Positions 50,609-59,065 of a stretch of 64,000 nucleotides of DNA are shown here, piece by piece. Origin of the DNA: Gilvibacter sediminis (GTDB lineage: Bacteria > Bacteroidota > Bacteroidia > Flavobacteriales > Flavobacteriaceae); contig NZ_JAQQTE010000001.1 in assembly GCF_028561565.1 (NCBI RefSeq), positions 166,005 to 230,004 on the forward strand, written 5' to 3'. Every line of letters starts with the position of its first letter. The first letter of the stretch is position 1. Made by a program: the position numbers and the translations under genes. The notes beneath the pieces were generated by a model, which saw nothing but the letters and a program-made list of their open reading frames with translations, was not told the DNA's origin and made no database searches.

Positions 50609-51402
50609 TGGCTTCCCCAGTACGCGCCAAAAAGCATTTGGGTCAACATTTTTTGGTCGACAAGAACATTGCTAGAAAGATCAGTGAAACCTTGTCTTTT
50701 GAAGGTTTTGAGCAGGTGCTTGAAATTGGTCCTGGGACTGGCGTACTCACCGAGTTTCTCATTCAAACAGGCAAGCCCATTACAGCCATGGATGTAGACA
50801 CCGAATCCATTGAATACCTCAATGCGACTTATCTACAATCCAATCTGACCGTTGTAGAGGCCGATTTTTTAAAGGCCGATCTGCAAGAGCGTTTTGGCAA
50901 TGCCCAATTGGGAATCATTGGGAATTTCCCTTATAATATTTCCTCTCAGATCGTTTTTAAAGCTATTGAAGCCCGAGGTCAAGTACTCGAATTTGCCGGA
51001 ATGTTTCAAAAAGAAGTGGCCCAACGCATCTGTCAAGGCCCAGGCAATAAGTCCTACGGAATCCTTTCTGTACTTACGCAAGCCTTCTTTGAAACGGAAT
51101 ATCTCTTTACTGTACCTCCAGGAGTGTTCAATCCACCACCTAAAGTAGATAGTGGCGTGATGCGCATGCGTCGAAAAGAACATTTTCAATTGCCCTGTGA
51201 TGAGGACCTATTCTTTAAAGTGGTCAAAACTGCCTTTAATCAAAGGCGTAAGACCTTACGCAACAGCTTAAAATCTTTTGATTTGTCTGATAAGTTGAAA
51301 GAAGATGCTATCTTTGAGCTTCGTCCGGAACGTCTTTCGGTTTCCGGGTTTGTCGAACTCACTCAAAAAATAGCGCAAGATGGCCTTTCAGATCACAGAT
51401 GA
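50608..51402 (+). CDS. rsmA: 16S rRNA (adenine1518/1519-N6)-dimethyltransferase
   Basis: A 264-residue KsgA/Dim1 enzyme that dimethylates two adjacent adenines near the 3' end of 16S rRNA. N-terminal [21 protein letters not shown] motif [15 protein letters not shown] (about 37-51), catalytic motif [13 protein letters not shown] and the [14 protein letters not shown] segment are all present. The C-terminal helical domain ends in [12 protein letters not shown]. Its last 23 bases overlap the start of mgtE. Confidence 0.97.
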   Translation: MASPVRAKKHLGQHFLVDKNIARKISETLSFEGFEQVLEIGPGTGVLTEFLIQTGKPITAMDVDTESIEYLNATYLQSNLTVVEADFLKADLQERFGNAQLGIIGNFPYNISSQIVFKAIEARGQVLEFAGMFQKEVAQRICQGPGNKSYGILSVLTQAFFETEYLFTVPPGVFNPPPKVDSGVMRMRRKEHFQLPCDEDLFFKVVKTAFNQRRKTLRNSLKSFDLSDKLKEDAIFELRPERLSVSGFVELTQKIAQDGLSDHR

Positions 51403-52735
51403 GTTAATCGACCAGGTTCAACAGCACATCGCGTCAACCGAGGATACCCAGCTCAAAGCATTAATGGGTGACTACCACTATGCGGACATTGCTGAGATCT
51501 TGGATGAGCTCAATCTGGAAGATGCTACCTATCTGCTTCGCCTTTTAGATTCCGAAACCACTTCTGACGCCTTAATGGAGTTAGATGATGATCTGCGTGA
51601 AGACCTTTTAGACAATCTTTCTCCTAAGGAAATTGCAGAGGAGCTCGACGAGATGGATACTGATGACGCGGCCGATGTGATCGCAGAATTGGATGATGCC
51701 ATTGTTGAGGAAGTGATCGACGAGATCAAGGATGAGAAACACGCTCAAGAGATCCGTGAACTGCTCACCTATGATGAAAACAGTGCCGGTGGACTTATGG
51801 CGAAAGAATTGGTCCGCGTTAAAGACACTTGGACCATTGCCGGCTGCGTTCGAGAAATGCGCAGACAGGCCAAAAATGTGACACGTGTGCATTCTATTTA
51901 TGTAGTGGACAAGGATGAAAAACTCATCGGCCGCCTGTCTTTAAAAGACTTACTGACCGCTCCTGAAAAGGCCAAGATCAGCGACATTTATATTCCTCGC
52001 GTAGACTTTGTCTTTGTGGATCGCACCGGAGAAGAAGTAGCCCGAATCATGAATAAATATGACTTGGAAGCCATTCCTGTGGTGGATGAGCATCACAAAC
52101 TCCTCGGAAGAATTACCATTGATGATATTGTAGATTTCATCAAACTGGAGGCTGAAAAAGACTACCAGTTGGCTGCAGGTATTACTCAAGAAGTAGAAGC
52201 CGATGACTCCATCTTTGAACTCACCAAAGCCCGATTGCCTTGGTTGGTTTTAGGCCTCTTTGGTGGTTTGGCATCCGTTTTTATTTTAGAAGATTTTGAA
52301 GATCTCATGGCAGATCCTCAAGTGAAGGCCTTATTTTTCTTTACCCCATTGATTGCGGCTATGGCTGGGAATGTGGGCGTACAATCCAGCGCGATCATTG
52401 TACAAGGTTTGGCCAATGATGTGGTGAAAGGAAGTTTGTGGCAGCGTTTGTTAAAAGAGGTTGGATTGAGTCTGATCAACGGGATTGCCTTAGGCGGACT
52501 GGTTATGCTTTTTGGAGCTATTATGGGATACACGGTTGCCTTTAGTCTGACCATTGCTGTTTCTATGCTCTCGGTTATTATCATTGCTGCACTCATCGGG
52601 ACCTTTGTACCCATCATTTTGGACAAACGCGGCATCGATCCGGCTATTGCAACCGGACCGTTTATCACTACCAGCAACGATATATTCGGGATCTTTTTAT
52701 TCTTTTACCTCTCCAAGCTTATTCTTCAGTTTTGA
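51380..52735 (+). CDS. mgtE: Magnesium transporter MgtE
   Basis: A 451-residue magnesium channel. The acidic N domain (about 25-125) has superhelical repeats, for example [17 protein letters not shown] and DENSAGGLM. Two CBS domains (about 135-255) act as the magnesium sensor. The C-terminal membrane part has five helices and the pore sequence [20 protein letters not shown]. Full family length. The downstream thioesterase gene overlaps its stop codon (TTGA). Confidence 0.96.
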   Translation: MAFQITDELIDQVQQHIASTEDTQLKALMGDYHYADIAEILDELNLEDATYLLRLLDSETTSDALMELDDDLREDLLDNLSPKEIAEELDEMDTDDAADVIAELDDAIVEEVIDEIKDEKHAQEIRELLTYDENSAGGLMAKELVRVKDTWTIAGCVREMRRQAKNVTRVHSIYVVDKDEKLIGRLSLKDLLTAPEKAKISDIYIPRVDFVFVDRTGEEVARIMNKYDLEAIPVVDEHHKLLGRITIDDIVDFIKLEAEKDYQLAAGITQEVEADDSIFELTKARLPWLVLGLFGGLASVFILEDFEDLMADPQVKALFFFTPLIAAMAGNVGVQSSAIIVQGLANDVVKGSLWQRLLKEVGLSLINGIALGGLVMLFGAIMGYTVAFSLTIAVSMLSVIIIAALIGTFVPIILDKRGIDPAIATGPFITTSNDIFGIFLFFYLSKLILQF

Positions 52736-53133
52736 CCCCTCAGATCTTCACGCAAAGCATCACTGTTCGCGAGGAGCATATTGACGATCGCAACCACGTC
52801 AACAATCTGGTTTATCTTCAATGGTGTTTAGACGCTGCAGAAAACCACTGGACCCAAAACGCCACGACTAAACATCTACAAGACTATGTTTGGTTTGTCT
52901 TAAAGCATGAAATCGAATACAAAATGCAAGCCTTATTGGGAGAACAGTTATTGATCAAAACCTGGGTTGCAAGCAATGCTGGAGTTCGATCAGAAAGGCA
53001 GTATGAAATCTACAACGAGCAAACGGGCAAATTACTCGTCAAAGCCAAAACCCTTTGGTGTCTGTTAAAAGCAGACAGCAAGAAACCCACTTTAATTCCA
53101 GAGGAAATTTGTAATTTGTTTATCGATGAGTAA
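52732..53133 (+). CDS. Acyl-CoA thioesterase (4HBT hotdog fold)
   Basis: A 133-residue hotdog-fold protein. The active-site motif region is DDRNHVNNLVYLQWCLDAAENHW, where the Asp/Asn and the following helix match 4-hydroxybenzoyl-CoA thioesterase-like proteins. LLIKTWVASNAGVRSERQYEI forms the central strands. The start is TTG at 52732, overlapping the mgtE stop as TTGA. No ATG gives a complete fold. Confidence 0.88.
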   Translation: MTPQIFTQSITVREEHIDDRNHVNNLVYLQWCLDAAENHWTQNATTKHLQDYVWFVLKHEIEYKMQALLGEQLLIKTWVASNAGVRSERQYEIYNEQTGKLLVKAKTLWCLLKADSKKPTLIPEEICNLFIDE

Positions 53134-53494
53134 ACCGATAAACATTCAGGAAAAATTTAGCCGTTTTAGCGATCACTGGCATCCGCATCAAATAGCAACA
53201 GTAGATAATATGCAAGTGCTATTAGCTAAGATCAGCGGGGAATTTGTCTGGCATGCCCACGAGGAAGAAGACGAGCTTTTCTACGTGCAAAGAGGCACGC
53301 TTTTAATGCATTTTAGAGATCGCGTGGAAACTGTCAATGAAGGCGAGATCATCGTGGTTCCTAAAGGCGTTGAACATTGCCCAAAAACCGTAGACGGTCA
53401 AGAAGTACAACTGCTGTTATTTGAGAAACTAAGTACCAAACACACCGGAGATGTGCAGCATGAAAAAACGCGCAGCTCCTACCCAAAGATCTAA
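53126..53494 (+). CDS. Cupin domain-containing protein
   Basis: A 122-residue one-domain cupin. Motif 1 is WHAHEEEDELFYVQRG (His, His, Glu ligands) and motif 2 is PKGVEHCPKT with the last His. It overlaps the thioesterase gene by 8 bases and precedes the dehydrogenase by 3, so it is inside the operon. Relatives bind a metal ion, but the reaction is unknown. It differs from the other cupin in this window (33404) in length and motif spacing. Confidence 0.9.
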   Translation: MSKPINIQEKFSRFSDHWHPHQIATVDNMQVLLAKISGEFVWHAHEEEDELFYVQRGTLLMHFRDRVETVNEGEIIVVPKGVEHCPKTVDGQEVQLLLFEKLSTKHTGDVQHEKTRSSYPKI

Positions 53495-53497
53495 ACT

Positions 53498-54439
53498 TTG
53501 AAAATCCTCCATCTAGATAAGAATCATCCTTTACTCACCCAGCAGCTCAAGGCTGCGGGCCATCAGAATACAGAAGCTTATCAAGTATCACGAGCAGAAG
53601 CCTTAGAAATACTTCCCGAATATGACGGAGTCGTTTTAAGAAGTCGAATCACCGTAGATCAAGAATTCCTAGATGCAGGCCAACGCCTGAAGTTCATCGC
53701 ACGTGTTGGCGCAGGAATGGAAAGCATTGATGCCACTGTTGCCCAAGAAAAGGGAATTCAACTCTTCTCGGCTCCAGAAGGCAATCGCAATGCAGTAGGC
53801 GAACACGCCTTAGGCATGCTGCTCGGGCTGCTCAATAAATTGATGCCTGCCCATCAGCAGATCAAAAAAGGACAGTGGAACCGAGAGGCGAATCGCGGCT
53901 TGGAGTTGGATTATCGCACCGTTGGCATCATTGGTTACGGCAACATGGGAAAAGCCTTTGCGCGTAAACTTCGTGGCTTTGAATGCCGTGTACTCTGTTA
54001 TGATATTTTAGCCGATGTAGGTGACGAAAATGCCCAGCAAGTGGATTTTGAAACCCTTCAAAAAGAGGCCGATGTGATCAGTCTGCACACCCCTTGGACT
54101 CCGCTTACCGATAAGATGGTTGATGGTGAATTCATCAATGGCTTTAGCAAAGCTTTCTTTTTAATTAATACTGCTCGCGGGAAATCAGTAGTCACTGCAG
54201 ATTTAGTGAATGCCTTAAAATCGGGTAAAGTGCTCGGAGCAGGTTTGGATGTGCTTGAATATGAAAAGAGCTCCTTTGAATCTTTATTTGAAGCAGACAA
54301 GATGCCTCAAGCACTTGCAGAACTGTTGGAAATGGATCAAGTAATACTGAGCCCTCATATTGCGGGTTGGACCGTAGAGAGTTTAGAAAAGCTGGCCCAA
54401 ACCATCGTAGACAAGATCAAAAACGCCTTTGATAATTAA
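53498..54439 (+). CDS. D-isomer-specific 2-hydroxyacid dehydrogenase (phosphoglycerate dehydrogenase-like)
   Basis: A 313-residue NAD-dependent dehydrogenase starting at TTG (53498). It has the substrate Arg/Gly region VLRSRITVD and ARVGAGMESID, the NAD-binding motif GIIGYGNMGKAFA (about 143-155), NTARGKSVV with the catalytic Arg, and the catalytic His in SPHIAGWT. There is no ACT or extended C-terminal domain, so it is the short form. 3-Phosphoglycerate is a likely substrate, but other 2-hydroxyacids cannot be excluded. Confidence 0.9.
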   Translation: MKILHLDKNHPLLTQQLKAAGHQNTEAYQVSRAEALEILPEYDGVVLRSRITVDQEFLDAGQRLKFIARVGAGMESIDATVAQEKGIQLFSAPEGNRNAVGEHALGMLLGLLNKLMPAHQQIKKGQWNREANRGLELDYRTVGIIGYGNMGKAFARKLRGFECRVLCYDILADVGDENAQQVDFETLQKEADVISLHTPWTPLTDKMVDGEFINGFSKAFFLINTARGKSVVTADLVNALKSGKVLGAGLDVLEYEKSSFESLFEADKMPQALAELLEMDQVILSPHIAGWTVESLEKLAQTIVDKIKNAFDN

Positions 54440-54444
54440 TAAGT

Positions 54445-54864
54445 ATGAAGCGAATCATTCTGGTCTTTGGTGCGATTGTGATTTTGCTGATGCTGCTTTT
54501 TGAAACTAGCAAGCGCATTTGGCTCAGTAGTGACTTTCAGGCCGAATGGATCTTAGCAGTGCTCGCTTTAGTATTTTTTGGAGTCGGGATCTGGGTCTCA
54601 CGTTATTCAAAAGCTAAACCCAAAGAAGCTCAGCCTTGGACCCAAGATTTGGTCATGATTGAAAAGCTCGGGATCTCCAAACGCGAGTTAGAGGTCTTAG
54701 AGGCCTTGGCCGATGGCCTTTCCAATAAAGAGATCGGGGCCCAGTTGTTTGTTTCTGAAAGCACGGTAAAAACCCACGTTTCTAATCTTTTGGTCAAGCT
54801 GGACGCAAAACGCCGAACCGAAGCGCTGAAGCGGGCTCAGGAGCTACAAATCCTACCAAAGTAG
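54445..54864 (+). CDS. Membrane-anchored LuxR-type transcriptional regulator
   Basis: A 139-residue protein. Two membrane helices (about 3-21 and 35-52) precede a LuxR/FixJ helix-turn-helix (about 75-135: LGISKRELEVLEALADGLSNKEIGAQLFVSESTVKTHVSNLLVKL). There is no receiver or ligand-binding domain, so the membrane part probably senses the signal or merely tethers the protein. It starts 5 bases after the dehydrogenase. DUF4199 and VOC genes follow. This trio recurs in flavobacteria as far as I recall. Confidence 0.88.
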   Translation: MKRIILVFGAIVILLMLLFETSKRIWLSSDFQAEWILAVLALVFFGVGIWVSRYSKAKPKEAQPWTQDLVMIEKLGISKRELEVLEALADGLSNKEIGAQLFVSESTVKTHVSNLLVKLDAKRRTEALKRAQELQILPK

Positions 54865-54990
54865 GAGTCCAAAAATTCCATAAAAATTGAATTTGGTACT
54901 TTAGTATGAGCTGCCTACAAGAGCAGCGACATACTTTTGAACTGTGCTTCTAAACTGAGAAGCTTAAGTTCAATTTTAAAATCAACTAAC

Positions 54991-55446
54991 ATGAAATCAA
55001 CTATCATTAAGTACGGGATCAGATCCTTAATTGCAGGCCTGATACTCTTTGGAATTAGCCTATTGCTGTCATTGCAATTTGAAATTGGCAATAGTGAAAT
55101 TTTAGGCTATGCCGGAATCATCATTGCGCTTTCTATGATCTATTTTGGCATCAAGGCCTACAGAGACCGGGTGAATGGCGGAGCAGTAAGTTTTGGAAAC
55201 GCCCTTTTAGTCGGATTGGGAATTAGCGCTATGGGTTCTTTAGGGATCGCTGTAGCGGACATGATCTATACCGGCATCATTGATCCGGATTGGGCCGTTA
55301 ATTACGCCGAAGAAATGAAAGCCCAAGGGGTGGAAGCAGAAGTATATAGCACACCCATGTTGGGCGTATTGATGTTCTTTATCGCCATGTTTGTGGGCAT
55401 GATCATTACTTTAATCTCAGCATTAATCCTAAAACGCAAAGCATAA
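54991..55446 (+). CDS. DUF4199 family membrane protein
   Basis: A 151-residue protein from the ATG at 54991 (an earlier ATG at 54937 adds an implausible extension). Four membrane helices: about 10-28, 36-53, 66-88 and 122-146. The pattern fits DUF4199, with SFGNALLVGLGISAMGS in helix 3 and a soluble loop containing MKAQGVEAEV. Function unknown. The VOC gene starts 1 base after its stop. A TACTTTAG box (54897-54904) is a weak promoter candidate. Confidence 0.85.
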   Translation: MKSTIIKYGIRSLIAGLILFGISLLLSLQFEIGNSEILGYAGIIIALSMIYFGIKAYRDRVNGGAVSFGNALLVGLGISAMGSLGIAVADMIYTGIIDPDWAVNYAEEMKAQGVEAEVYSTPMLGVLMFFIAMFVGMIITLISALILKRKA

Positions 55447-55447
55447 G

Positions 55448-55834
55448 ATGGAAAAACGAGTAACCGGATTGGGCGGATTCTTCTTTAAGACCAAAGACCC
55501 AAAAGCAGTCAAAGATTGGTACAAGCAGCATCTAGGTTTAAACACTGATGACTACGGATGCACCTTTTGGTGGAAAGATGCCGATGGGAACGATTGCAGC
55601 ACCCAATGGAGTCCTTTTAAAGAAGACACCGAGTACTTCAAACCCAGCGAAAAACAGTTCATGATGAATTTTAGAGTAGCTGATCTGGAGAGTCTTTTGA
55701 AGACCTTAAAAGAAGAGGGGGTCACAGTGGTTGGAGGGATGGAAACCTATGATTACGGCAAGTTTGGGTGGATCCTAGACAATGAAGGCAATAAGATTGA
55801 ATTGTGGGAGCCTATTGACAGCGCCTTTTTGTAA
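55448..55834 (+). CDS. VOC family (glyoxalase-fold) protein
   Basis: A 128-residue vicinal-oxygen-chelate protein. Landmarks are GGFFFKTKDPKAVKDWYKQHLGL, WWKDADGNDCSTQWSPF, FMMNFRVADLESLLKTLKEEGV and the end GNKIELWEPI with the closing Glu ligand. Directly linked (1 base) to the DUF4199 gene. Substrate unknown. Confidence 0.9.
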   Translation: MEKRVTGLGGFFFKTKDPKAVKDWYKQHLGLNTDDYGCTFWWKDADGNDCSTQWSPFKEDTEYFKPSEKQFMMNFRVADLESLLKTLKEEGVTVVGGMETYDYGKFGWILDNEGNKIELWEPIDSAFL

Positions 55835-55867
55835 AATTGCTACTTTTAGGTAAAACTTTGAGCAGCC

Positions 55868-56275
55868 ATGAGTGGATCAGATAAAAACAAAACGGACGAC
55901 ATTTTTGACGGCTTTGAGAATGCCACAGAAAAGGCACGTGAAGCGGCTTCTCAGGCGGGTGATGCCGCAGAAGAAGCAGCGAGAAATATCAAGGAAAGCT
56001 GGAACGAACTGCGAGAATCTAAAGACAACAAGCGGGTATTGGCTGGTATCTTAGCCATTGTTATTGGTGGGTTCGGGCTTCATAAATTTGTTTTGGGATA
56101 CAACAAAGAAGGAATTATGCTTTTAGCAGGTACTTTTATTCTGGGCATTATCACTTTTGGTCTATTTGCCTGGGCCATTTGGGTGGTGACTTTAGTAGAA
56201 GGAATCATCTACCTCACCAAGTCTGACGCTGAATTTTACCATACCTATCAAGAGAACAAGCGACCTTGGTTCTAG
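55868..56275 (+). CDS. TM2 domain-containing protein
   Basis: A 135-residue protein. The N-terminal 50 residues are a charged, alanine-rich helix (ATEKAREAASQAGDAAEEAARNIKESWNEL), likely amphipathic or coiled coil. The TM2 domain follows (about 55-115), two helices around the short turn with GGFGLHKFVLGYNKEGI. TM2 proteins are widespread and of uncertain role. A terminator lies right after the stop. Confidence 0.9.
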   Translation: MSGSDKNKTDDIFDGFENATEKAREAASQAGDAAEEAARNIKESWNELRESKDNKRVLAGILAIVIGGFGLHKFVLGYNKEGIMLLAGTFILGIITFGLFAWAIWVVTLVEGIIYLTKSDAEFYHTYQENKRPWF

Positions 56276-56282
56276 ATCATTA

Positions 56283-56313
56283 AAAGCCTTTTTAACGGAA
56301 GGCTTTGTTTTTA
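56283..56313 (+). terminator. Intrinsic terminator after the TM2 gene
   Basis: AAAGCCTT (56283-56290) pairs with AAGGCTTT (56299-56306) around an 8-base loop, followed by GTTTTTT. It insulates the ars-type operon from upstream transcription. Confidence 0.85.
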
Positions 56314-56328
56314 TAGTATATAATCGTA

Positions 56329-56340
56329 ATATTGCAATAT
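56329..56340. promoter_or_regulatory. Candidate ArsR operator
   Basis: ATATTGCAATAT is a perfect 12-base palindrome, 7 bases before the ArsR start codon and just behind an AT-rich promoter-like stretch. The position suits autorepression by the ArsR protein. Confidence 0.65.
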
Positions 56341-56346
56341 AACATT

Positions 56347-56670
56347 ATGGGAGTATCTAAAAGACATATACATTCAGTAAAGGCCAATCAACTTGCAGAC
56401 TTGGCAAAAGTGATCTCGCATCCTGCGAGGATCTCTATCTTAAACTATATCGGAGACTGTGAGGGTTGCCTTTGTAAAGACATTGCAGAAAAGATCAGGC
56501 TTTCTCAGCCTACCACTTCTCAGCATTTACAGGTAATTAAAAAATCAGGCTTGCTCAAAAGTCGCTTTGAGGGAAAGAGCCAATATTACACCATCAACAA
56601 ATCCAGGCTTACGCTACTTAAAGAACTTTTCCAAGATTTCTTTGAGTCTACAGAGGCCAAATGTTGTTAA
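56347..56670 (+). CDS. ArsR/SmtB family metalloregulator, arsenic-type
   Basis: A 107-residue winged-helix repressor from the ATG at 56347 (the frame opens 15 bases earlier, inside the operator). The helix-turn-helix is KIRLSQPTTSQHLQVIKKSGLL. Just before it, C38-E-G-C41-L-C43 matches the CxC arsenite-binding site of ArsR (ELCVCDL type), and the C-terminus ends in C106-C107. It should repress the operon until trivalent arsenic or antimony binds. First gene of five. Confidence 0.92.
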   Translation: MGVSKRHIHSVKANQLADLAKVISHPARISILNYIGDCEGCLCKDIAEKIRLSQPTTSQHLQVIKKSGLLKSRFEGKSQYYTINKSRLTLLKELFQDFFESTEAKCC

Positions 56671-56681
56671 AACCTAGAACT

Positions 56682-57170
56682 ATGAATACACAAGAATTAT
56701 TCAACTTACTTGACCAACATAAAAACGCTGCCCTACTCTTTGAATACAGCCCAGGGCAACTGGTTGGGGCGAACTATCATATAACAGAAGTAAAGCATGT
56801 TGTCATTGACTCGGTAGACTGTGGAGCTCGCGCCGACGGCTGGAATGAAACGGTGATTCAACTTTGGGAAAGCCCAGATGAACTCGGAAAAACCGAATAC
56901 ATGACCGCTTTTAAAGCCTTAGGAATCCTTAAAAAAGTTGGGCAAATGCGTGCCTATGATATGAACTCCGTGGTCCGCTTTGAATACGGGAACTCGGTAT
57001 TTCACACAGCGCAACTTTTTGTTAACGATTACGAAATCAAAGGCAATCAGATCTTGCTTAAGTTAGCTGTAGAACCAACAGACTGCAAAGCCAAAGACAT
57101 TTGCGGAGTTCCTGAACCCGCGATGGCTGAAGCTTCTAACAGCTGCAGTCCTGGGAGTGGATGTTGCTAG
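56682..57170 (+). CDS. DUF6428 family protein
   Basis: A 162-residue protein from the ATG at 56682. The DUF6428 core spans about 5-130 (LVGANYHITEVKHVVIDSVDCGA, WNETVIQLW, FEYGNSVFHTAQLFVNDYEI). The C-terminal tail has clustered cysteines (DCKAKDICG and SCSPGSGCC) that could bind soft metals such as arsenite. DUF6428 genes are frequent in Bacteroidota ars operons, but their role is unknown. It starts 11 bases after the ArsR gene. Confidence 0.87.
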   Translation: MNTQELFNLLDQHKNAALLFEYSPGQLVGANYHITEVKHVVIDSVDCGARADGWNETVIQLWESPDELGKTEYMTAFKALGILKKVGQMRAYDMNSVVRFEYGNSVFHTAQLFVNDYEIKGNQILLKLAVEPTDCKAKDICGVPEPAMAEASNSCSPGSGCC

Positions 57171-57173
57171 ATC

Positions 57174-57656
57174 ATGGAAATACAACAACTCAAAAAGAAG
57201 CATTATCCAGAAGTCGCACAGATTTATAGTGACGGCTTAGACACTGGTATTGCCACTTTTGAGACTGAGGTCCCCAATTGGAAAGCCTGGAAGAAGAAGT
57301 TTATGAAGCCCTGTCGCTTTGTAGCTTTAAGAGACAACCAAGTTGTTGGATGGTGCGCTCTGAGTCCAGCGTCCAAACGCAAGGTTTACAAAGGCGTGGC
57401 AGAGAGTACAATTTACATCGCTTCGGATCACCGCGGCCAAGGCATTGGACGCAAATTGCTAAAACATCTTGTTATAGCTAGCAAAGCCGCTGGTTTTTGG
57501 ACGCTCCAAGCCGGCATCTTCGCAGAGAACAAACACAGTATTTATTTGCACGAACAATGCGGATATCGCATCGTTGGAGTCCGCAAGCGCATCGCCAAGC
57601 GTGACGGCAAATGGTACGATAACGTATTAATGGAACACAGAAACGACATAACATAG
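57174..57656 (+). CDS. GNAT N-acetyltransferase, ArsN/phosphinothricin acetyltransferase-like
   Basis: A 160-residue acetyltransferase very like the PAT/ArsN1 group: IYSDGLDTGIATFETEVPNW, VVGWCALSPASKRKVYKGVAES, the acetyl-CoA loop HRGQGIGRKLL (about 85-95) and FWTLQAGIFAENKHSIYLHEQCGYR. Members of this group acetylate phosphinothricin, and those in ars operons acetylate arsinothricin, an arsenic-containing antibiotic. The operon context favours the second. The assignment is by family resemblance and position. Confidence 0.9.
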   Translation: MEIQQLKKKHYPEVAQIYSDGLDTGIATFETEVPNWKAWKKKFMKPCRFVALRDNQVVGWCALSPASKRKVYKGVAESTIYIASDHRGQGIGRKLLKHLVIASKAAGFWTLQAGIFAENKHSIYLHEQCGYRIVGVRKRIAKRDGKWYDNVLMEHRNDIT

Positions 57657-57661
57657 CCCAA

Positions 57662-58078
57662 ATGAAGAATATCTTGGTTTTATGCACAGGCAACAGTTGC
57701 AGGTCACAAATGGCCCATGGATTTTTAAACCAACAACTCGGTGACAAAGCAGCCATTTACAGCGCGGGAATTGAAACCCACGGCCTCAATCCAGGAGCAG
57801 TTGCTACTATGCAACGCGCTGGTTTAGATATCACTGGTCACACCTCAAATCACGTTGATGAATACGCAGGAATTGACTGGGATTTCATCATCACCGTTTG
57901 TGATCACGCCTATGAGAACTGCCCATTCATTGCAGCTCCCAACGCTCAACGTTTGCATCACAATTTTTACGACCCCTCTAAGTTTGTAGGCTCTGAAGAA
58001 GATACTCGAGCTGCTTTTGACAAGGCACGCGATGAGATTCAAGCTTATGTAACAGAATTTGCCTCAACACACTTTTAA
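57662..58078 (+). CDS. arsC: Arsenate reductase, thioredoxin-coupled (low-MW phosphatase fold)
   Basis: A 138-residue enzyme with the P-loop C8-T-G-N-S-C13-R-S near the N-terminus and two further cysteines, C80 and C87 (VCDHAYENC). The 8/80/87 set has the same spacing as the C10/C82/C89 relay of the Staphylococcus-type arsenate reductase, which argues for a thioredoxin-linked reductase rather than a plain tyrosine phosphatase. It reduces arsenate to arsenite. It lies 5 bases after the acetyltransferase gene. Confidence 0.92.
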   Translation: MKNILVLCTGNSCRSQMAHGFLNQQLGDKAAIYSAGIETHGLNPGAVATMQRAGLDITGHTSNHVDEYAGIDWDFIITVCDHAYENCPFIAAPNAQRLHHNFYDPSKFVGSEEDTRAAFDKARDEIQAYVTEFASTHF

Positions 58079-58100
58079 AACTTAGCCTTATCTTCATAGG

Positions 58101-59060
58101 GTGAAGCGGGTTTTAATTTTATGGTTTAGTGTAATGCTGATGGGTTGCAGTGAGCAACCTAAAAAGCAATCTGCTACCGCCGTTTCGGTGCCTTCCGTAA
58201 GCCAAACTTCTTTGATTGTCTTAGGTAATTTACAAGATGCTGGCGCTCCTCAACTGGGATGTCAAAAATCCTGCTGCGCTGATAAAATAAACAATCCGAA
58301 CCCTTTAGACGCTGTGGTTTCCCTGGGTTTGGTAGATTCCAACACGCAGAAGAATTATCTCTTTGAAGCCACTCCAAACATCAGCAAACAATTGGCTTGG
58401 TTGCAAAAAGCCAATCCCGGTAGCGACCCAATTCCATCAGGGATCTTTTTGACCCATGCGCATATTGGCCATTATTCGGGTTTAATGCATTTGGGCAAGG
58501 AAGCTGCTTCTACAAGGTCGGTTCCTGTTTACGCCATGCCCCGAATGGATGAATTCCTCAGAGCAAATGCACCTTGGAGTGCTTTGAGTGAAAACAATAA
58601 CATCAGCTTAAGGCAGATGGATTCTACAACTTTGAATTTATCGGGCGAACTGCAAGTGACCCCTATTTTGGTGCCTCATCGCGATGAGTATTCAGAAACG
58701 GTGGGCTATCACATTATTGGCCCGAATAAATCCGCACTTTTTATACCAGATATTGACAAATGGGCCCTTTGGGAAGAATCAATAATAGATTGGATCGGGC
58801 AAGTCGATTATGCCTTTTTGGACGCTACTTTTTATAGCGGAGATGAACTCGGTGGACGCGATATGTCGCAGATTCCACATCCATCCATAGAAGAGAGCAT
58901 GACACTTTTTGATTCTTTATCAGACGAGCTGAAATCACGCGTGTATTTCATTCACTTCAACCACACCAATCCAGCGCTCGACCCTTCATCCGAAGCAACA
59001 ACAACCATACTTAATAAGGGGTATAATATTGCGCAGCCGTTGGAAGTCTTTGCGCTTTAG
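58101..59060 (+). CDS. PqqB-like MBL-fold metallo-hydrolase, lipoprotein
   Basis: A 319-residue protein with a GTG start and a lipoprotein signal (LMGC, lipid on C16). The fold is metallo-beta-lactamase-like and closest to PqqB: LGNLQDAGAPQLGCQKSCC at the N-terminus and LTHAHIGHYSGLMHLG where other MBL enzymes have HxHxDH. Here it is H119-A-H121-I-G-H124, with the Asp replaced by Gly. Cysteines C54, C58 and C59 cluster near the N-terminus. No other pqq genes are present. Last gene of the ars-type operon. Confidence 0.85.
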   Translation: MKRVLILWFSVMLMGCSEQPKKQSATAVSVPSVSQTSLIVLGNLQDAGAPQLGCQKSCCADKINNPNPLDAVVSLGLVDSNTQKNYLFEATPNISKQLAWLQKANPGSDPIPSGIFLTHAHIGHYSGLMHLGKEAASTRSVPVYAMPRMDEFLRANAPWSALSENNNISLRQMDSTTLNLSGELQVTPILVPHRDEYSETVGYHIIGPNKSALFIPDIDKWALWEESIIDWIGQVDYAFLDATFYSGDELGGRDMSQIPHPSIEESMTLFDSLSDELKSRVYFIHFNHTNPALDPSSEATTTILNKGYNIAQPLEVFAL

Positions 59061-59065
59061 GCAGC

